A stretch of DNA of 35,717 nt. Source: an uncultured Synergistales bacterium. Its GTDB lineage: Bacteria; Synergistota; Synergistia; Synergistales; Aminobacteriaceae. Below, in pieces: positions 16,463 through 26,961 of this stretch. A model generated the notes under the pieces. The model was given only the letters and a program-made list of their open reading frames with translations, had not been told where the DNA came from and did no database searches. Position numbers and translations under genes: made by a program. The stretch is taken from the NCBI GenBank assembly GCA_905233645.1, contig CAJODZ010000007.1, forward strand, positions 1-35,717, written 5' to 3'. Every line of letters starts with the position of its first letter. Position 1 is the first letter of the stretch.

Positions 16463-19357
16463 ATGTCAATGGTAATTTATCACAATATGGCTTCTATGCA
16501 GGCTCTGAACACAATGAATCGCACGGACGTAAATTTAAGACGTTCGATGCAGAAATTGTCAAGCGGCTTGCGTGCTGATGTGGCCGAAATAGATAACCCC
16601 GCCGGACTTGCCATAAGTGAGACAATGCGCTCAAGAATTGACGGCATGTACAAGGCTATTTATAACTCGCAGGACGGTATTAGCTTAATTCAAACAGCCT
16701 CCGGAGCTTTAAATGAGACGCAATCAATTTTACAGCGTATGCGTGAGTTATCTGTCCAGGCTTCTAACGATACTTTAACTCAACAAGACCGCAGCTATAT
16801 TCAAACCGAGATTGACGAGTTAAAAGACGAGATAGACAGAATTGGCAACACTACGCAATTCAATAAAAAGAAGATTTTAAACGGTGACCAGGCTGTTTTA
16901 TGGAGTTCGAGCAATAAGAACGTCAAAGCTATTATCAAGGGCGGTTTACGTCAAGTTGACCAGTTCGGCCAGAAAAACTCGGTCGACGGGAATTTTGTAA
17001 TCACTGCTAAGACCGACCCTGGCAAAGCTCAAGTCCAGAAGAGCGATATTTTCAAGATTAAGCACTCGAACGTTTTAACAAATGAAGTCGTCGACCAACA
17101 TGCTGGCGTAAATATTGTCGCTGTAAAAGATGTTCCTTCAGGCTCATATCGTGTAAATGTTTCAGGTGAAGCTCCTTCGAGTGAAAATTCGGCTGTTACT
17201 GGTTCATTTGGAATTGAAAAAGCGTTTTCACAGTCGAGTTTAGTAGGTCAAGCTTCACGTAATTCATCAAATGATGACATGTACACGGCTGTTACGGAGA
17301 GTGAATTAAATGATGCTGCTTCAAGAGTTGTTCAGATTACCGACGGGACGAATGTTTTAGCCGAGTATGAAGTCAAAGTTGGCGATACAACGAGAAGTAT
17401 TCAAGACAACTTAATGAATCAGTTAAACGGTACAAAAGCACAGTCTTTAGCCGGACAATCAGGTTATAAGCTTGAAGCTTACTGGAACACGGACGAAAAC
17501 GGTGTTGATGCTGGCGATGCTGACGGAATTTTCAGGGCTGTTGCTTACCGTACAGATACAGGTGAAACGAAGGCACTTCAAGTTGTCGGCGGTGATTTTG
17601 CTGTTGAAAAGGCAGGGCTTGACCAAGGACAGGACGGGACAGAAGTTACGATTTTAACTGATGTTGTCGGCGAAGAAGGAACAGGCTCAATGCAAATTAA
17701 CGTTACTCCAGATAATTTAGACGGTAACGCAAGCATTTTGTTTGAAGTAACGAGCGTTGATACGGTTGCCGGAACTGTTACGTTAAAAGCTACAGCCAAT
17801 ATTTTAACGACAGACGGACACAATGAAGTAGCTACAGCCGACGAGATAGTTGTTGGTGTTGGTGATGAGGGAGCGGCTAACACTTCGATTGTTGGTTTTA
17901 CAAGTGCTGAAGACGACGCTTTTAGCATGGGTGCTTTGAGTTTACAGCTAAATTCGGCTGATATGGCAAAGTTATATTCAAAAGGCGATAAATTCGTTTA
18001 TAACGTTGTTGTTGATGCCAGCACTGCGACAGGTGATGACAGCAGCGAAGTTGACCAGCAAATATCCCTCGAAGGGTCATTAAATCCGAAATGGGATAAA
18101 TCATGGCAAACAGGCTCAGCTTTTGAAAATTCCGTAAAATTTGGTGTTGAAAGTGAAAAATTAGCTGGCCGTGATATTCATTTTAAGAGCTTTTACGTTA
18201 ATGCTGATACTGGCGAAGCTACGACCGGTGATATTGTAATCTCATTTGACGAAAACGTTTGGGACAGTCCCGACAATAATGAAGTTCTTGCCTCATCCCG
18301 CACAATAGCAACGTTTGATTCTGCGTATGTCGGTCAAACTGCTTCGGGTGAAGTCAAATTACGCGACCTTGATAAATTCTGGGACGCTAACGGAAACTTC
18401 ATTTTACAAGACCCGCAAACTTTAACACTTGTACAGGGCGACGGGACAAAAACAGACGTTACGATTTACGGCGGCGATACTTTAGACGAAGTAGCCAAAA
18501 AATTGAATAACGCCATTGCTAACGGATTGGGTCAAGCTAAATACGTTGATGATGCCAGCCATTTTGTAGAGTTTATAGGTACGAAATCAGCTGGAAATTT
18601 AGCAGACACAACGAGCGATTCTGTTCCAGGAACATTCATTTTTAGAACAATCGTCCCAGGTGAAGCGGGCAAAATTTCGATTAGCAGTGCCAGTGAAGAA
18701 TTATTAAATGCTTTCTCACTCAACACTATTCAAGAAGCTACAGAGTCAAAATATCAAGTAAGTGTTTATGACGCTCATACTAATCAGGAAATCGCAAAAG
18801 ACGTTAAAGTATCAGGCAATCGTTTAATAGGCGTTATAAATCCGAATGTTGATGTTGAATTTGACGCTATGAACGGAATTTCAGCAAGTTGGTGGGACGA
18901 ACGCCGCAAAGCCTATGTTTATGATACAAGCATTGAGACTTCAACAACCCTTCATTTGAGCGATAACACTTTGGTTTTACAGGTTGGCTCAAACGAGGGC
19001 GATGACGTTATGGTTACGATTGGCGATATGCGTTCAAATGCATTAGGTATCGACAGAGTAAACGTTATGGATCGTGAAAATGCAGCCCGTGCAATTACTA
19101 TTATTGACAATGCGATTGATAAAGTAGCTACCCAACAGGCAAGATTAGGCGCGTCGCAAAATCGTCTCGAATATCACATTAACAATATTACGAAGGAAGC
19201 CGAAGCCTTAACTCAAGCAAACAGCAATATTCGTGATACTGATATGGCTAAAGAGATGATGGAATTTACGAAATTGCAAATCTTAATGCAGGCAAATCAG
19301 GCAATGATTTCGCAAGCTAACCAAATGCCGCAAAACGTTTTGAGCCTTTTACGCTAA
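16463..19357 (+). CDS. flagellin, very large (964 aa), paralog of 12924-15791
   Basis: RSMQKLSSGLRADVAEIDNPAGLAISETMRSRIDGMYKA ... NIRDTDMAKEMMEFTKLQILMQANQAMISQANQMPQNVLSLLR; colinear with flagellin 1 through the central region. Confidence 0.97.
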   Translation: MSMVIYHNMASMQALNTMNRTDVNLRRSMQKLSSGLRADVAEIDNPAGLAISETMRSRIDGMYKAIYNSQDGISLIQTASGALNETQSILQRMRELSVQASNDTLTQQDRSYIQTEIDELKDEIDRIGNTTQFNKKKILNGDQAVLWSSSNKNVKAIIKGGLRQVDQFGQKNSVDGNFVITAKTDPGKAQVQKSDIFKIKHSNVLTNEVVDQHAGVNIVAVKDVPSGSYRVNVSGEAPSSENSAVTGSFGIEKAFSQSSLVGQASRNSSNDDMYTAVTESELNDAASRVVQITDGTNVLAEYEVKVGDTTRSIQDNLMNQLNGTKAQSLAGQSGYKLEAYWNTDENGVDAGDADGIFRAVAYRTDTGETKALQVVGGDFAVEKAGLDQGQDGTEVTILTDVVGEEGTGSMQINVTPDNLDGNASILFEVTSVDTVAGTVTLKATANILTTDGHNEVATADEIVVGVGDEGAANTSIVGFTSAEDDAFSMGALSLQLNSADMAKLYSKGDKFVYNVVVDASTATGDDSSEVDQQISLEGSLNPKWDKSWQTGSAFENSVKFGVESEKLAGRDIHFKSFYVNADTGEATTGDIVISFDENVWDSPDNNEVLASSRTIATFDSAYVGQTASGEVKLRDLDKFWDANGNFILQDPQTLTLVQGDGTKTDVTIYGGDTLDEVAKKLNNAIANGLGQAKYVDDASHFVEFIGTKSAGNLADTTSDSVPGTFIFRTIVPGEAGKISISSASEELLNAFSLNTIQEATESKYQVSVYDAHTNQEIAKDVKVSGNRLIGVINPNVDVEFDAMNGISASWWDERRKAYVYDTSIETSTTLHLSDNTLVLQVGSNEGDDVMVTIGDMRSNALGIDRVNVMDRENAARAITIIDNAIDKVATQQARLGASQNRLEYHINNITKEAEALTQANSNIRDTDMAKEMMEFTKLQILMQANQAMISQANQMPQNVLSLLR

Positions 19358-19411
19358 AATTAAGCTCTGAATTTTTAATTAAATATTAAATAGGAGCAAA
19401 ATTTTTAAAAA

Positions 19412-21058
19412 ATGGCGTTGGGCCCGGAATTTATATCAGGTTTAGTACCCGCCCTCAAAGAATTTTTACCGTTAAGAATTTCAAAAATAGAGGGCGGGTT
19501 TTCATGGACAGCATTAAAATTTTTAAACGACAAATATTTATTATTATCTTGGACTTCAGGCGCGGCAGGGTGTTGTTTTGCAAGTGAAGATGACGTAACG
19601 GCACTTAAAGATTTTTCAAATGCTAGGACTTCACTTGTTGAGGCGTTAAAAAGCAAATTACTTCGCGGCGGTGAGATTTTTGACATTGAGCAACTTAACC
19701 ACGACAGAATTATTAAATTTCATGTTATCAGACGTGTAGCCGCTGGCGTTAGCATAAAATATTTTTTAGTGTTGGAAGTTACAGAGCCGGTCGCAAATTT
19801 TATATTACTCGATGAAAATCAAAAAATTTATGAAGCCGCTAAACATTCAGCCCCCGATAAAAATCAATTCAGAACGATTTTGCCCGGACATTTTTATAAC
19901 ACACCGCCGGAATTTAAGGGAATAGATTTAAAAAGTGATAATGCTTTCAATTTTGAGAACGTTAAAAATTTAATCGGAGTTGGGCGGCCTTTAACACGTT
20001 TAATTCAAGACCACTGGAGCGAACATGATTTATTAGCCTGGAAATCAGCCGTTATAAAAATTTCTGATACAAATCATGATTTTTCAGATACGCCGTGTCA
20101 AATTATTACGAATAAAAATTATTTAACACGTTTTGATTTTACATTCCCTGAAACAAAAATTTTAAGCAATGACCCGATTAGTGCTGCTCGTGCCGGAGTG
20201 CTTGATGTTTTATTAAACAAGGGACGCGAGAAGAAGTTACATGACATTGATTTAAAATTAAAACGTGCTGTTAAATCGCGTGAGAGACATTTAGACGGCC
20301 TCAAAAAACAATTAACTGAATGCCAAAATTCTGAAGTATTCCGTAAAAAAGGCGAGACGATTTTAGCTCACATCAACGAAATTCAGCCTTATTCAACAGA
20401 AGTTAAATTAACGTCTTGGGACGGTGAGATTTTTGATATTGAGCTTGACCCGAATTTAACACCATCGAGAAATGCGGACAGATATTTTAAAAAGTACCGC
20501 AAATTTAAAAGTAATCCCGATATCATTCAAAGCAATATTAACGCTATTCAATCAGCTATTCAGGAAATTCAGGAGCAATACGATATTTTAGAAGCTCTGT
20601 CTTCGCCGCAAGAATTTGACAAAGCCGCAACGGACGTTATTGAATGGTTAGAGCCTCAACAGGAATTTAAAAAAGCCCGTCAGCAAAAGAATAAACATCA
20701 AGAACCGCCGCATTTAGTTTATGAAATTGACGGAGCAATAATTTTAGCTGGACTTTCGGCTCGCGGTAACAGGTTCGTTTTAAGACAGGCTCGGCCTGAA
20801 GATATTTGGTTACACGCTCATGAATTGGCCGGCTCTCATGTGATTATAAAGGGCGTTAAACGTTCTGAACTTGAAAGCGACAAAGCTGATATTTTAAAAT
20901 TTGCTGCCTCGATTGCTGCTGGACATTCAAAGGGCAAAAATTCTAATTCAGTTCAAATAGATTACACCGAGCGCAAATATGTTAGACCCGTGCCAGGTAC
21001 AGTCGCGCTTGTAACGTATACTAATCCTTCGACAATAAGAGTTACACCGGAAATTTAA
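19412..21058 (+). CDS. rqcH: NFACT family protein (RqcH / fibronectin-binding protein A-like)
   Basis: N-terminal NFACT-N, coiled coil, C-terminal NFACT-R RPEDIWLHAHELAGSHVIIKG. Confidence 0.9.
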   Translation: MALGPEFISGLVPALKEFLPLRISKIEGGFSWTALKFLNDKYLLLSWTSGAAGCCFASEDDVTALKDFSNARTSLVEALKSKLLRGGEIFDIEQLNHDRIIKFHVIRRVAAGVSIKYFLVLEVTEPVANFILLDENQKIYEAAKHSAPDKNQFRTILPGHFYNTPPEFKGIDLKSDNAFNFENVKNLIGVGRPLTRLIQDHWSEHDLLAWKSAVIKISDTNHDFSDTPCQIITNKNYLTRFDFTFPETKILSNDPISAARAGVLDVLLNKGREKKLHDIDLKLKRAVKSRERHLDGLKKQLTECQNSEVFRKKGETILAHINEIQPYSTEVKLTSWDGEIFDIELDPNLTPSRNADRYFKKYRKFKSNPDIIQSNINAIQSAIQEIQEQYDILEALSSPQEFDKAATDVIEWLEPQQEFKKARQQKNKHQEPPHLVYEIDGAIILAGLSARGNRFVLRQARPEDIWLHAHELAGSHVIIKGVKRSELESDKADILKFAASIAAGHSKGKNSNSVQIDYTERKYVRPVPGTVALVTYTNPSTIRVTPEI

Positions 21059-21134
21059 AACGGGGGCATGATTTTTGGCTAATGCTATAATTTCATGCTA
21101 ATGTTTGTTAATAACTGAAAGGAGATTATTTAGC

Positions 21135-21794
21135 GTGGCAAGCTCCCGAAGAATATTATTAGCACGTCATGGACAAACCGAATGGAATAAAGAATTTAAA
21201 TTTCAGGGCAAAACTAACGTTCAATTAACTGAAACAGGAAAATTACAGGCTAAGGCTCTCGCACAACGTCTATCGTCTTGGCCGTTTGAGATAATCTATT
21301 CCAGCCCACTTGATCGCGCTTTATTTACGGCTCACACTATTGCTGAATTAAGTTTTTCAAAAGCCGATGTTATAGCTTTGCCGGAATTGCAAGAGATAAA
21401 TTTTGGAACATGGGAAGGGCATTCAATCGAAGCTCTTCAGACAGAACAGCGTGAATTATTTTCTAAATGGAGGGCTGACCCGTTTTTTAACATGCCTCCA
21501 GGTGCTGAGACTTGGGAAAAATTATTTGCACGTTTGACAAGAGCTGTAAAAATAATTCTTGACGGTTCGCAGAAAAATATAGTCGTTGTCTCTCATGGTG
21601 GAATTATGCGTGCGTTGTATGCTGTCTTATTGGGTTTTAATCCGCATAAAGTTTGGAATAACGAAATCTCTAATTGTGCAATGTCCGGTGTTGAAATGCG
21701 TTCCGGACGGCCTTGGCTGATATTTTCAAATGACGATTTGCATATAAGAGCCGGTGAAGCTGGTGTAAATTTGCCTGTCTGGAGTGATGATTAA
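21135..21794 (+). CDS. histidine phosphatase family protein (phosphoglycerate mutase-like)
   Basis: RRILLARHGQTEWNKEFKFQGKTNVQLTETG, VVVSHGGIMRAL; GTG start with AAAGGAG. Confidence 0.92.
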   Translation: MASSRRILLARHGQTEWNKEFKFQGKTNVQLTETGKLQAKALAQRLSSWPFEIIYSSPLDRALFTAHTIAELSFSKADVIALPELQEINFGTWEGHSIEALQTEQRELFSKWRADPFFNMPPGAETWEKLFARLTRAVKIILDGSQKNIVVVSHGGIMRALYAVLLGFNPHKVWNNEISNCAMSGVEMRSGRPWLIFSNDDLHIRAGEAGVNLPVWSDD

Positions 21795-21796
21795 AA

Positions 21797-22354
21797 TTGC
21801 TCGAACCAGAACACGAAAAAAATTTATGGCTATTAAACTCTCAAGGAGATTTAAATGCTCGCGAAGAGCTAATTATTGCATATAGACCTCTTGTTTTTTG
21901 GATAGCAAATAAGATTTATGCTCCGAATAATAATTTAAAACAGGATATTATTCAGGAAGGTATGCTCGCTTTAATTCAGGCTGTTGATAAATTTGAGCTT
22001 GAGCGCGGTTATAAATTTGCAACGTTTGCGTATTATAAAATTCATGGCCGAATTATAAATATGCTTGAACGTAACGAGAAAAAAGCTCCTGTGCCAATTC
22101 CCGACGAGTGGATACAAATTGCAGGACGCGACTTTGACGGTTATGAATATAATGATGACTGGCTGGACGTTGAACGCAGTTTAAATAAATTACAAGGCTG
22201 TGAGGCTGAAGTCGTCAAAGCATTATTTTTAGAAGGGCAAAAACCTCAAGATGTTGCTGTCGAGAAAAAGTTAGACATCAGTCATGTTTACAGATTAAAA
22301 CGCGGTGCTATCAATAAAATTAGACATATTTTAGGGCTTGAAGGGGGCGTATAA
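21797..22354 (+). CDS. small RNA polymerase sigma-70 family factor
   Basis: Region 2: LVFWIANKIYAPNNNLKQDIIQEGMLALIQAVDKFELERGYKFATFAYYKIHGRI; C-terminal region 4-like HTH (KPQDVAVEKKLDISHVYRLKRGAINKIR). Confidence 0.85.
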   Translation: MLEPEHEKNLWLLNSQGDLNAREELIIAYRPLVFWIANKIYAPNNNLKQDIIQEGMLALIQAVDKFELERGYKFATFAYYKIHGRIINMLERNEKKAPVPIPDEWIQIAGRDFDGYEYNDDWLDVERSLNKLQGCEAEVVKALFLEGQKPQDVAVEKKLDISHVYRLKRGAINKIRHILGLEGGV

Positions 22355-22360
22355 AGAATT

Positions 22361-23005
22361 ATGCTCGTTGAAAAAAAAATTGCTGTCATAAATAAATGGC
22401 TCGACCGCCTCGTAAAATCTTATAAATCCGGTGCTATGGAAAATGCTTTAATCGAAGCTGAATGCGCAAAGGCCGATTTAGAGGATTTAAGACAAGACGT
22501 TTGGGCAAAAGTTATTAAACCTGCTAAAAAATCCGGTTTTTCGTTCAGTGCTTTTAATTTTAATGTCATGCCTAAATCTTTTAGCGGTGTTTTAATTTTA
22601 AGTGCTTTAATCGTTATGTTAATGGTTGTGCCGCTCAAAAAAGATGTTTTGCCGGTCGTAGCGAATAATCCTATTAAAAATACGGCTAATGATTACGTTG
22701 AAAATGTTGCTGAAAATAACACCGCGGCTGAAAATTTAAAACCTGTTCAGACACAAATTCAAACTCAACCGCAAAATCAACAGGCTAAAATAACTCCGGT
22801 TAAGAAAAAAAGTGCTTTAACACCTAAAAAATCAGCCGCTAAATCTCAAACGTCAACAACTAATCAAATAACAACAACGAATAAGGCTCAAATTAAATCA
22901 CCTGAAAGCAATAATAAAAAAATTCTTTATGATAGCGTGTTCTATCTTATGCAAACCGGTGAACGCGCATTAAAAAATAATAATTCAGTGATAAATATTA
23001 AATAA
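22361..23005 (+). CDS. hypothetical membrane protein downstream of sigma factor
   Basis: One TM segment (FSGVLILSALIVMLMVVPL), Q/T/K-rich tail; 6-nt gap after sigma gene. Confidence 0.7.
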   Translation: MLVEKKIAVINKWLDRLVKSYKSGAMENALIEAECAKADLEDLRQDVWAKVIKPAKKSGFSFSAFNFNVMPKSFSGVLILSALIVMLMVVPLKKDVLPVVANNPIKNTANDYVENVAENNTAAENLKPVQTQIQTQPQNQQAKITPVKKKSALTPKKSAAKSQTSTTNQITTTNKAQIKSPESNNKKILYDSVFYLMQTGERALKNNNSVINIK

Positions 23006-23029
23006 TTTTTTAAGAGGAGATTTTAAAAC

Positions 23030-24787
23030 TTGAATAATAATTTAAATATAACCAGCAAAATTTTGATTTTATTCACACTGATTTTTATTCTTGCCTGTGA
23101 AAACGTTTACGCTGCTGATAATTCGGGCATCACTATAAATTCCGTGAGCGTCTCAGGTAACGAGCAAATAGTGTCGGATTATATTTTAAACGTCGTCGAA
23201 ACTAAGCCAGGAAGTATTTTAGACCGTGATTTAATTCAAAAAGATATCGACACGATTTACAATCAAGGCTTCTTTTCATACGTTGACGTTGATTTAACAC
23301 CGGCTGAAAACGGAATGAATGTTATTTTCTCAGTAACGGAAAATCCGGTAATTCAAAGCATAAATTTTTCAGGTAATACCCAATATTCAACAGAACGGCT
23401 CATGAAAGAGGTTTTTTCGCAGGTCGGAACAGTTTTTAACCGCGTATTTTTCAAAAACGACTTGGACAGAATACAGGAGCTTTATCACAAAAACGGTTAT
23501 GTAATGGTTCGCGTTTCGGACGTTCAAGTAAGTAACGACGGTAATATTGACATTACGATTTTAGAGCCGCGTGTTGGAGATATTATTATTCAGGGTAACA
23601 GCAAAACTAAAACGTATGTTATCCGCCGTGAAATCAAATTAAAAAAGGGCGATATTTTCAACGTTATTCACTTTAGACATCAATTAAGCAGGTTGCAGGG
23701 TTTAGGATATTTTGAAGACGTAAACACCGCTTTTGACGTTCCGGAGGGTAATGATGAAACCGTAGATTTAATTTTGACCGTCAGGGAAAAACGTACAGCA
23801 ACAATCGGTTTAAATTTAGGTTACGGCAGTGAGAGCGGTTTGAGTGGCGGTTTAACTTTCAGCGATACAAATTTATTCGGTAGAGGCTATAACTTTGAAA
23901 TCGGTTTTGAAGAGGGCGACGAGGCTAGTTATTGGACAACGCTTTCAAGCTCTTACATGGACGCTCACACATTTGGTTGGAGATTGGGCGCGCGTTACAG
24001 GACTTACGATGACAGATATTATTATAGAAATGGTTTCAGACAGTTTGAATTTGACGAAAAAAGCACAATGTTATTCGCCGGCTTCGGTAAAAAATTTACA
24101 AATGAGGACTGGAGCTGGTATTTGACATTCAGGCACGAAGACACTGAATACAGCGATGTTCATAACGCAATACCTGGTTATATCGACGATTTAACTACTT
24201 GGGACGGCGTAAACCAGACTGCTGAATTAAATTTAACTTGGGACAAACGCGACCCGTACAGCTCATACCCTAAAGGTTTTGTCTGGGATACGACTTTAGA
24301 ACAAGCATTTGAGGCGTTTGGCGGCGAGTATCACTATTTAAAATATTGGACGCAGGCCAGAATTTACGTTGCATTAAATCAAATGCTTTCAACATTTTTA
24401 GACTTACCAAGCAATTTTAATGATGACGCTCCTTTACTGTTAGCTGCGCGTTTAAGAATAGGCTCATCAACCGAAGATGAATTACCGTCTTTTGCAAGAT
24501 ATTCACTCGGCGGCATGAACTCTTTACGCGGCTATAATTCACGTTCTTTTGAAGGCTCTAATATGTATATGGGTAATTTTGAATTGCGCCTTCCTATAAA
24601 TTCAATGTTTACGATTGTCGTGTTTTATGATATCGGTAACGCTGACAGCAGCATGGATTTCGGCAACTCTCACGATGATTACGGTGTAGGTGCGCGCGTT
24701 AAAACTCCTTTCGGTAGTATCCGTATTGATTATGCAAAGGGCGAATACGAAAACAGGACTTATTTTGGCTTTGGTGAAATGTTCTAG
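23030..24787 (+). CDS. bamA: outer membrane assembly protein BamA/Omp85 family
   Basis: Signal peptide, POTRA repeats (INSVSVSGNEQIVSDYIL; IQSINFSGNTQYS; DIIIQGNSKTKTYVI), barrel with SLGGMNSLRGY and C-terminal FGFGEMF. Confidence 0.93.
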   Translation: MNNNLNITSKILILFTLIFILACENVYAADNSGITINSVSVSGNEQIVSDYILNVVETKPGSILDRDLIQKDIDTIYNQGFFSYVDVDLTPAENGMNVIFSVTENPVIQSINFSGNTQYSTERLMKEVFSQVGTVFNRVFFKNDLDRIQELYHKNGYVMVRVSDVQVSNDGNIDITILEPRVGDIIIQGNSKTKTYVIRREIKLKKGDIFNVIHFRHQLSRLQGLGYFEDVNTAFDVPEGNDETVDLILTVREKRTATIGLNLGYGSESGLSGGLTFSDTNLFGRGYNFEIGFEEGDEASYWTTLSSSYMDAHTFGWRLGARYRTYDDRYYYRNGFRQFEFDEKSTMLFAGFGKKFTNEDWSWYLTFRHEDTEYSDVHNAIPGYIDDLTTWDGVNQTAELNLTWDKRDPYSSYPKGFVWDTTLEQAFEAFGGEYHYLKYWTQARIYVALNQMLSTFLDLPSNFNDDAPLLLAARLRIGSSTEDELPSFARYSLGGMNSLRGYNSRSFEGSNMYMGNFELRLPINSMFTIVVFYDIGNADSSMDFGNSHDDYGVGARVKTPFGSIRIDYAKGEYENRTYFGFGEMF

Positions 24788-25982
24788 CCTGAGCGTTTTT
24801 ATAATTTTAATAATTCAGGGAATGTCCAGAGGTATGATTATTAAGGGCGTTCCCGATTGGTTATATCCTGCCGTTGAGCGTGGGCTTGTGGCGGTTTGGA
24901 ACGAAATTCCAGACAACCCCAACACCGACCGCGAAGGAACTTTGCAAATCGTAGCATCAAGATTATTTACAGGCTATGACGTTAAAGTTAATCCCGCGCC
25001 CGAAGTTATTTTTAAATCAAGCCAAAGTAAAATAATCACGCCCAAAATAAATTTAATCCTGCCGGATTTAAGAGAATTTGCGCTCGAATGGTTTAAAAAT
25101 GATATTAAAGGGCTGGACAGCGAAATTTTAAATCTCGTGAAGGATTTGCCTCAAAACGCTTACACATGGGCAGACGAGGCTTTACGCGAACAAATAAGCA
25201 TTCTTGTTAAAAAAGATTTGCCCGGCTGGGAATTTTCGCAACAGATTTTTATTTCGCATGAAAACACCGTTATAAATATCTTGTTCAGACCTGAAACACC
25301 CGTAATAATTGCCGTTGAACCTGAATTACATTCACGAATTTTACCGGCCATGTTGAGAAATGATTTGCAGTCTAAAATTATTCCGGCGTTAAATCCTTTA
25401 ATAGGCATTCCTGTAAAATGGGCTGATGTTCACAAAAACGAAATCGAAATTTTTTCACGCGACTTTTTAGAAGACCGTAACGCTGTTACAAACATGAAAG
25501 GCAATGTCAAAATCTCGTTCAAGTCCGCAGCTATTTCAAGCCTTGAGGCCAGCGTTGACAGTGAAAAATTCTTATTTAATTTATGGGTTGCGGCGTATGC
25601 TGGAATTGATGAGCGTTATCCGGAATTTGGAGCGTTATTTTCATATAGACCTGGTTTAGAGTTTAATCCTGAAATATTTTCTGAGTTAAATTTAGCGTTA
25701 AATGATTTTGAGGCGTTATTCAGATTAGGTGTAAATTTTGAGCCTGTAAAAAATTTTCGCGCCGGTATTGGTTTTCAATGGGGAGACAGCGAATATTTTT
25801 TAATGGCAAAATATTCAACGGAACGCTTAAAAAATTATTATGCTTGGTGGCGTTGGTATCCTGATATAAAAATACATGAGAGTGCCGCAGGTTATCAATT
25901 TGATGAACATATTGCAATAGAATTGTATTTTAATAACTCCGACGGAAATAATTTTGGGCTTCGCGGCCTGTGGTATTTATAA
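24775..25982 (+). CDS. uncharacterised predicted outer-membrane barrel protein
   Basis: Probable GTG start overlapping bamA 3' end; beta-rich C-terminal half ending LRGLWYL; lies between bamA and lpxD. Confidence 0.65.
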
Positions 25983-26004
25983 AGATTTAAGGGAGGGAGA
26001 TTGT

Positions 26005-26961
26005 ATGAAAAAGTTATCTGATTTTTCAAGCGTAGGCAAAATCAAAGGCAATCAAGAGCGCGTAATCGAAAATATTGCTTCACCGGAACATGCTGATAAA
26101 AATTCTTTATGCGTAATTTGGGACAAAACGTTTTTAGAAAATCTTGACGAGGAAATTTTAATCGCCGCGCCCGAAGACTTTTTCAGCGAAAAACGTAACG
26201 GTATAGTTTGCGAAAATCCGAGAGCTTTATTACCAACGTTGTTAAATATTTTGAATGACGGCGAAAATAATAAATTAACCGGCGTTCACGAAAAAGCCTT
26301 TGTCCATGAAAGTGCGGTCGTAAATTCGAGTGCTTATGTTGGGGCTTGCGCGTATGTTGGTGAGAATTGCGTTGTCGGTGCTGAAAGCGTTATTGAGCCT
26401 GGAGCAGTGTTATTTAAAAATGTCAAAGTCGGCGAAAAATGTTTAATTCATTCCGGAGCTGTAATTGGCTGTGATGGATTTGGCTTTGAACGTTCTGAAA
26501 AAGGCTTGATTAAAATTCCTCAAAACGGCGGCGTGAAAATTGGTGATAACGTCGAAATCGGAGCTTGTACAACAATCGACAGAGGAACTTTAAACGATAC
26601 CGAAATTAAATCCGGCACTAAAATCGACAATCACGTACAAATCGGTCATAACGTTGTAATCGGCGAAAATTGCATAATCTGTTCAATGACCGGAATTGCA
26701 GGAAGTTCAATCATTGAAGACAACGTAACAATATCCGTTCAGGCTGGAATTACAGACCATGTAAAAATCGGAGCTGGAGCAGTTATCGCGGCGCGTACAG
26801 GTGTTACGAATGATATTAAAGCTGGCGCGGTCGTTTCAGGTTTCCCGGCACGGCCTCATAATGATAGTAAACGCGCTTTGATTTTGGCATCAAGGCTTCC
26901 TGATTTATTCAGGCGTTTAAATTCTTTGGAGCATGATTTAAATGAGATTGCTAAACAATAA
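26005..26961 (+). CDS. lpxD: UDP-3-O-(3-hydroxymyristoyl)glucosamine N-acyltransferase
   Basis: Left-handed beta-helix hexapeptides, [39 protein letters not shown]. Confidence 0.93.
   Translation: MKKLSDFSSVGKIKGNQERVIENIASPEHADKNSLCVIWDKTFLENLDEEILIAAPEDFFSEKRNGIVCENPRALLPTLLNILNDGENNKLTGVHEKAFVHESAVVNSSAYVGACAYVGENCVVGAESVIEPGAVLFKNVKVGEKCLIHSGAVIGCDGFGFERSEKGLIKIPQNGGVKIGDNVEIGACTTIDRGTLNDTEIKSGTKIDNHVQIGHNVVIGENCIICSMTGIAGSSIIEDNVTISVQAGITDHVKIGAGAVIAARTGVTNDIKAGAVVSGFPARPHNDSKRALILASRLPDLFRRLNSLEHDLNEIAKQ

Noticed and set aside
17578-18104. Antisense ORFs inside flagellin 2
   Set aside because: Low-complexity V/S/T-rich shadows of the sense codon pattern.
19405-19686. Minus-strand ORF antisense to the rqcH start
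   Set aside because: Shadow ORF of the NFACT N-terminus.
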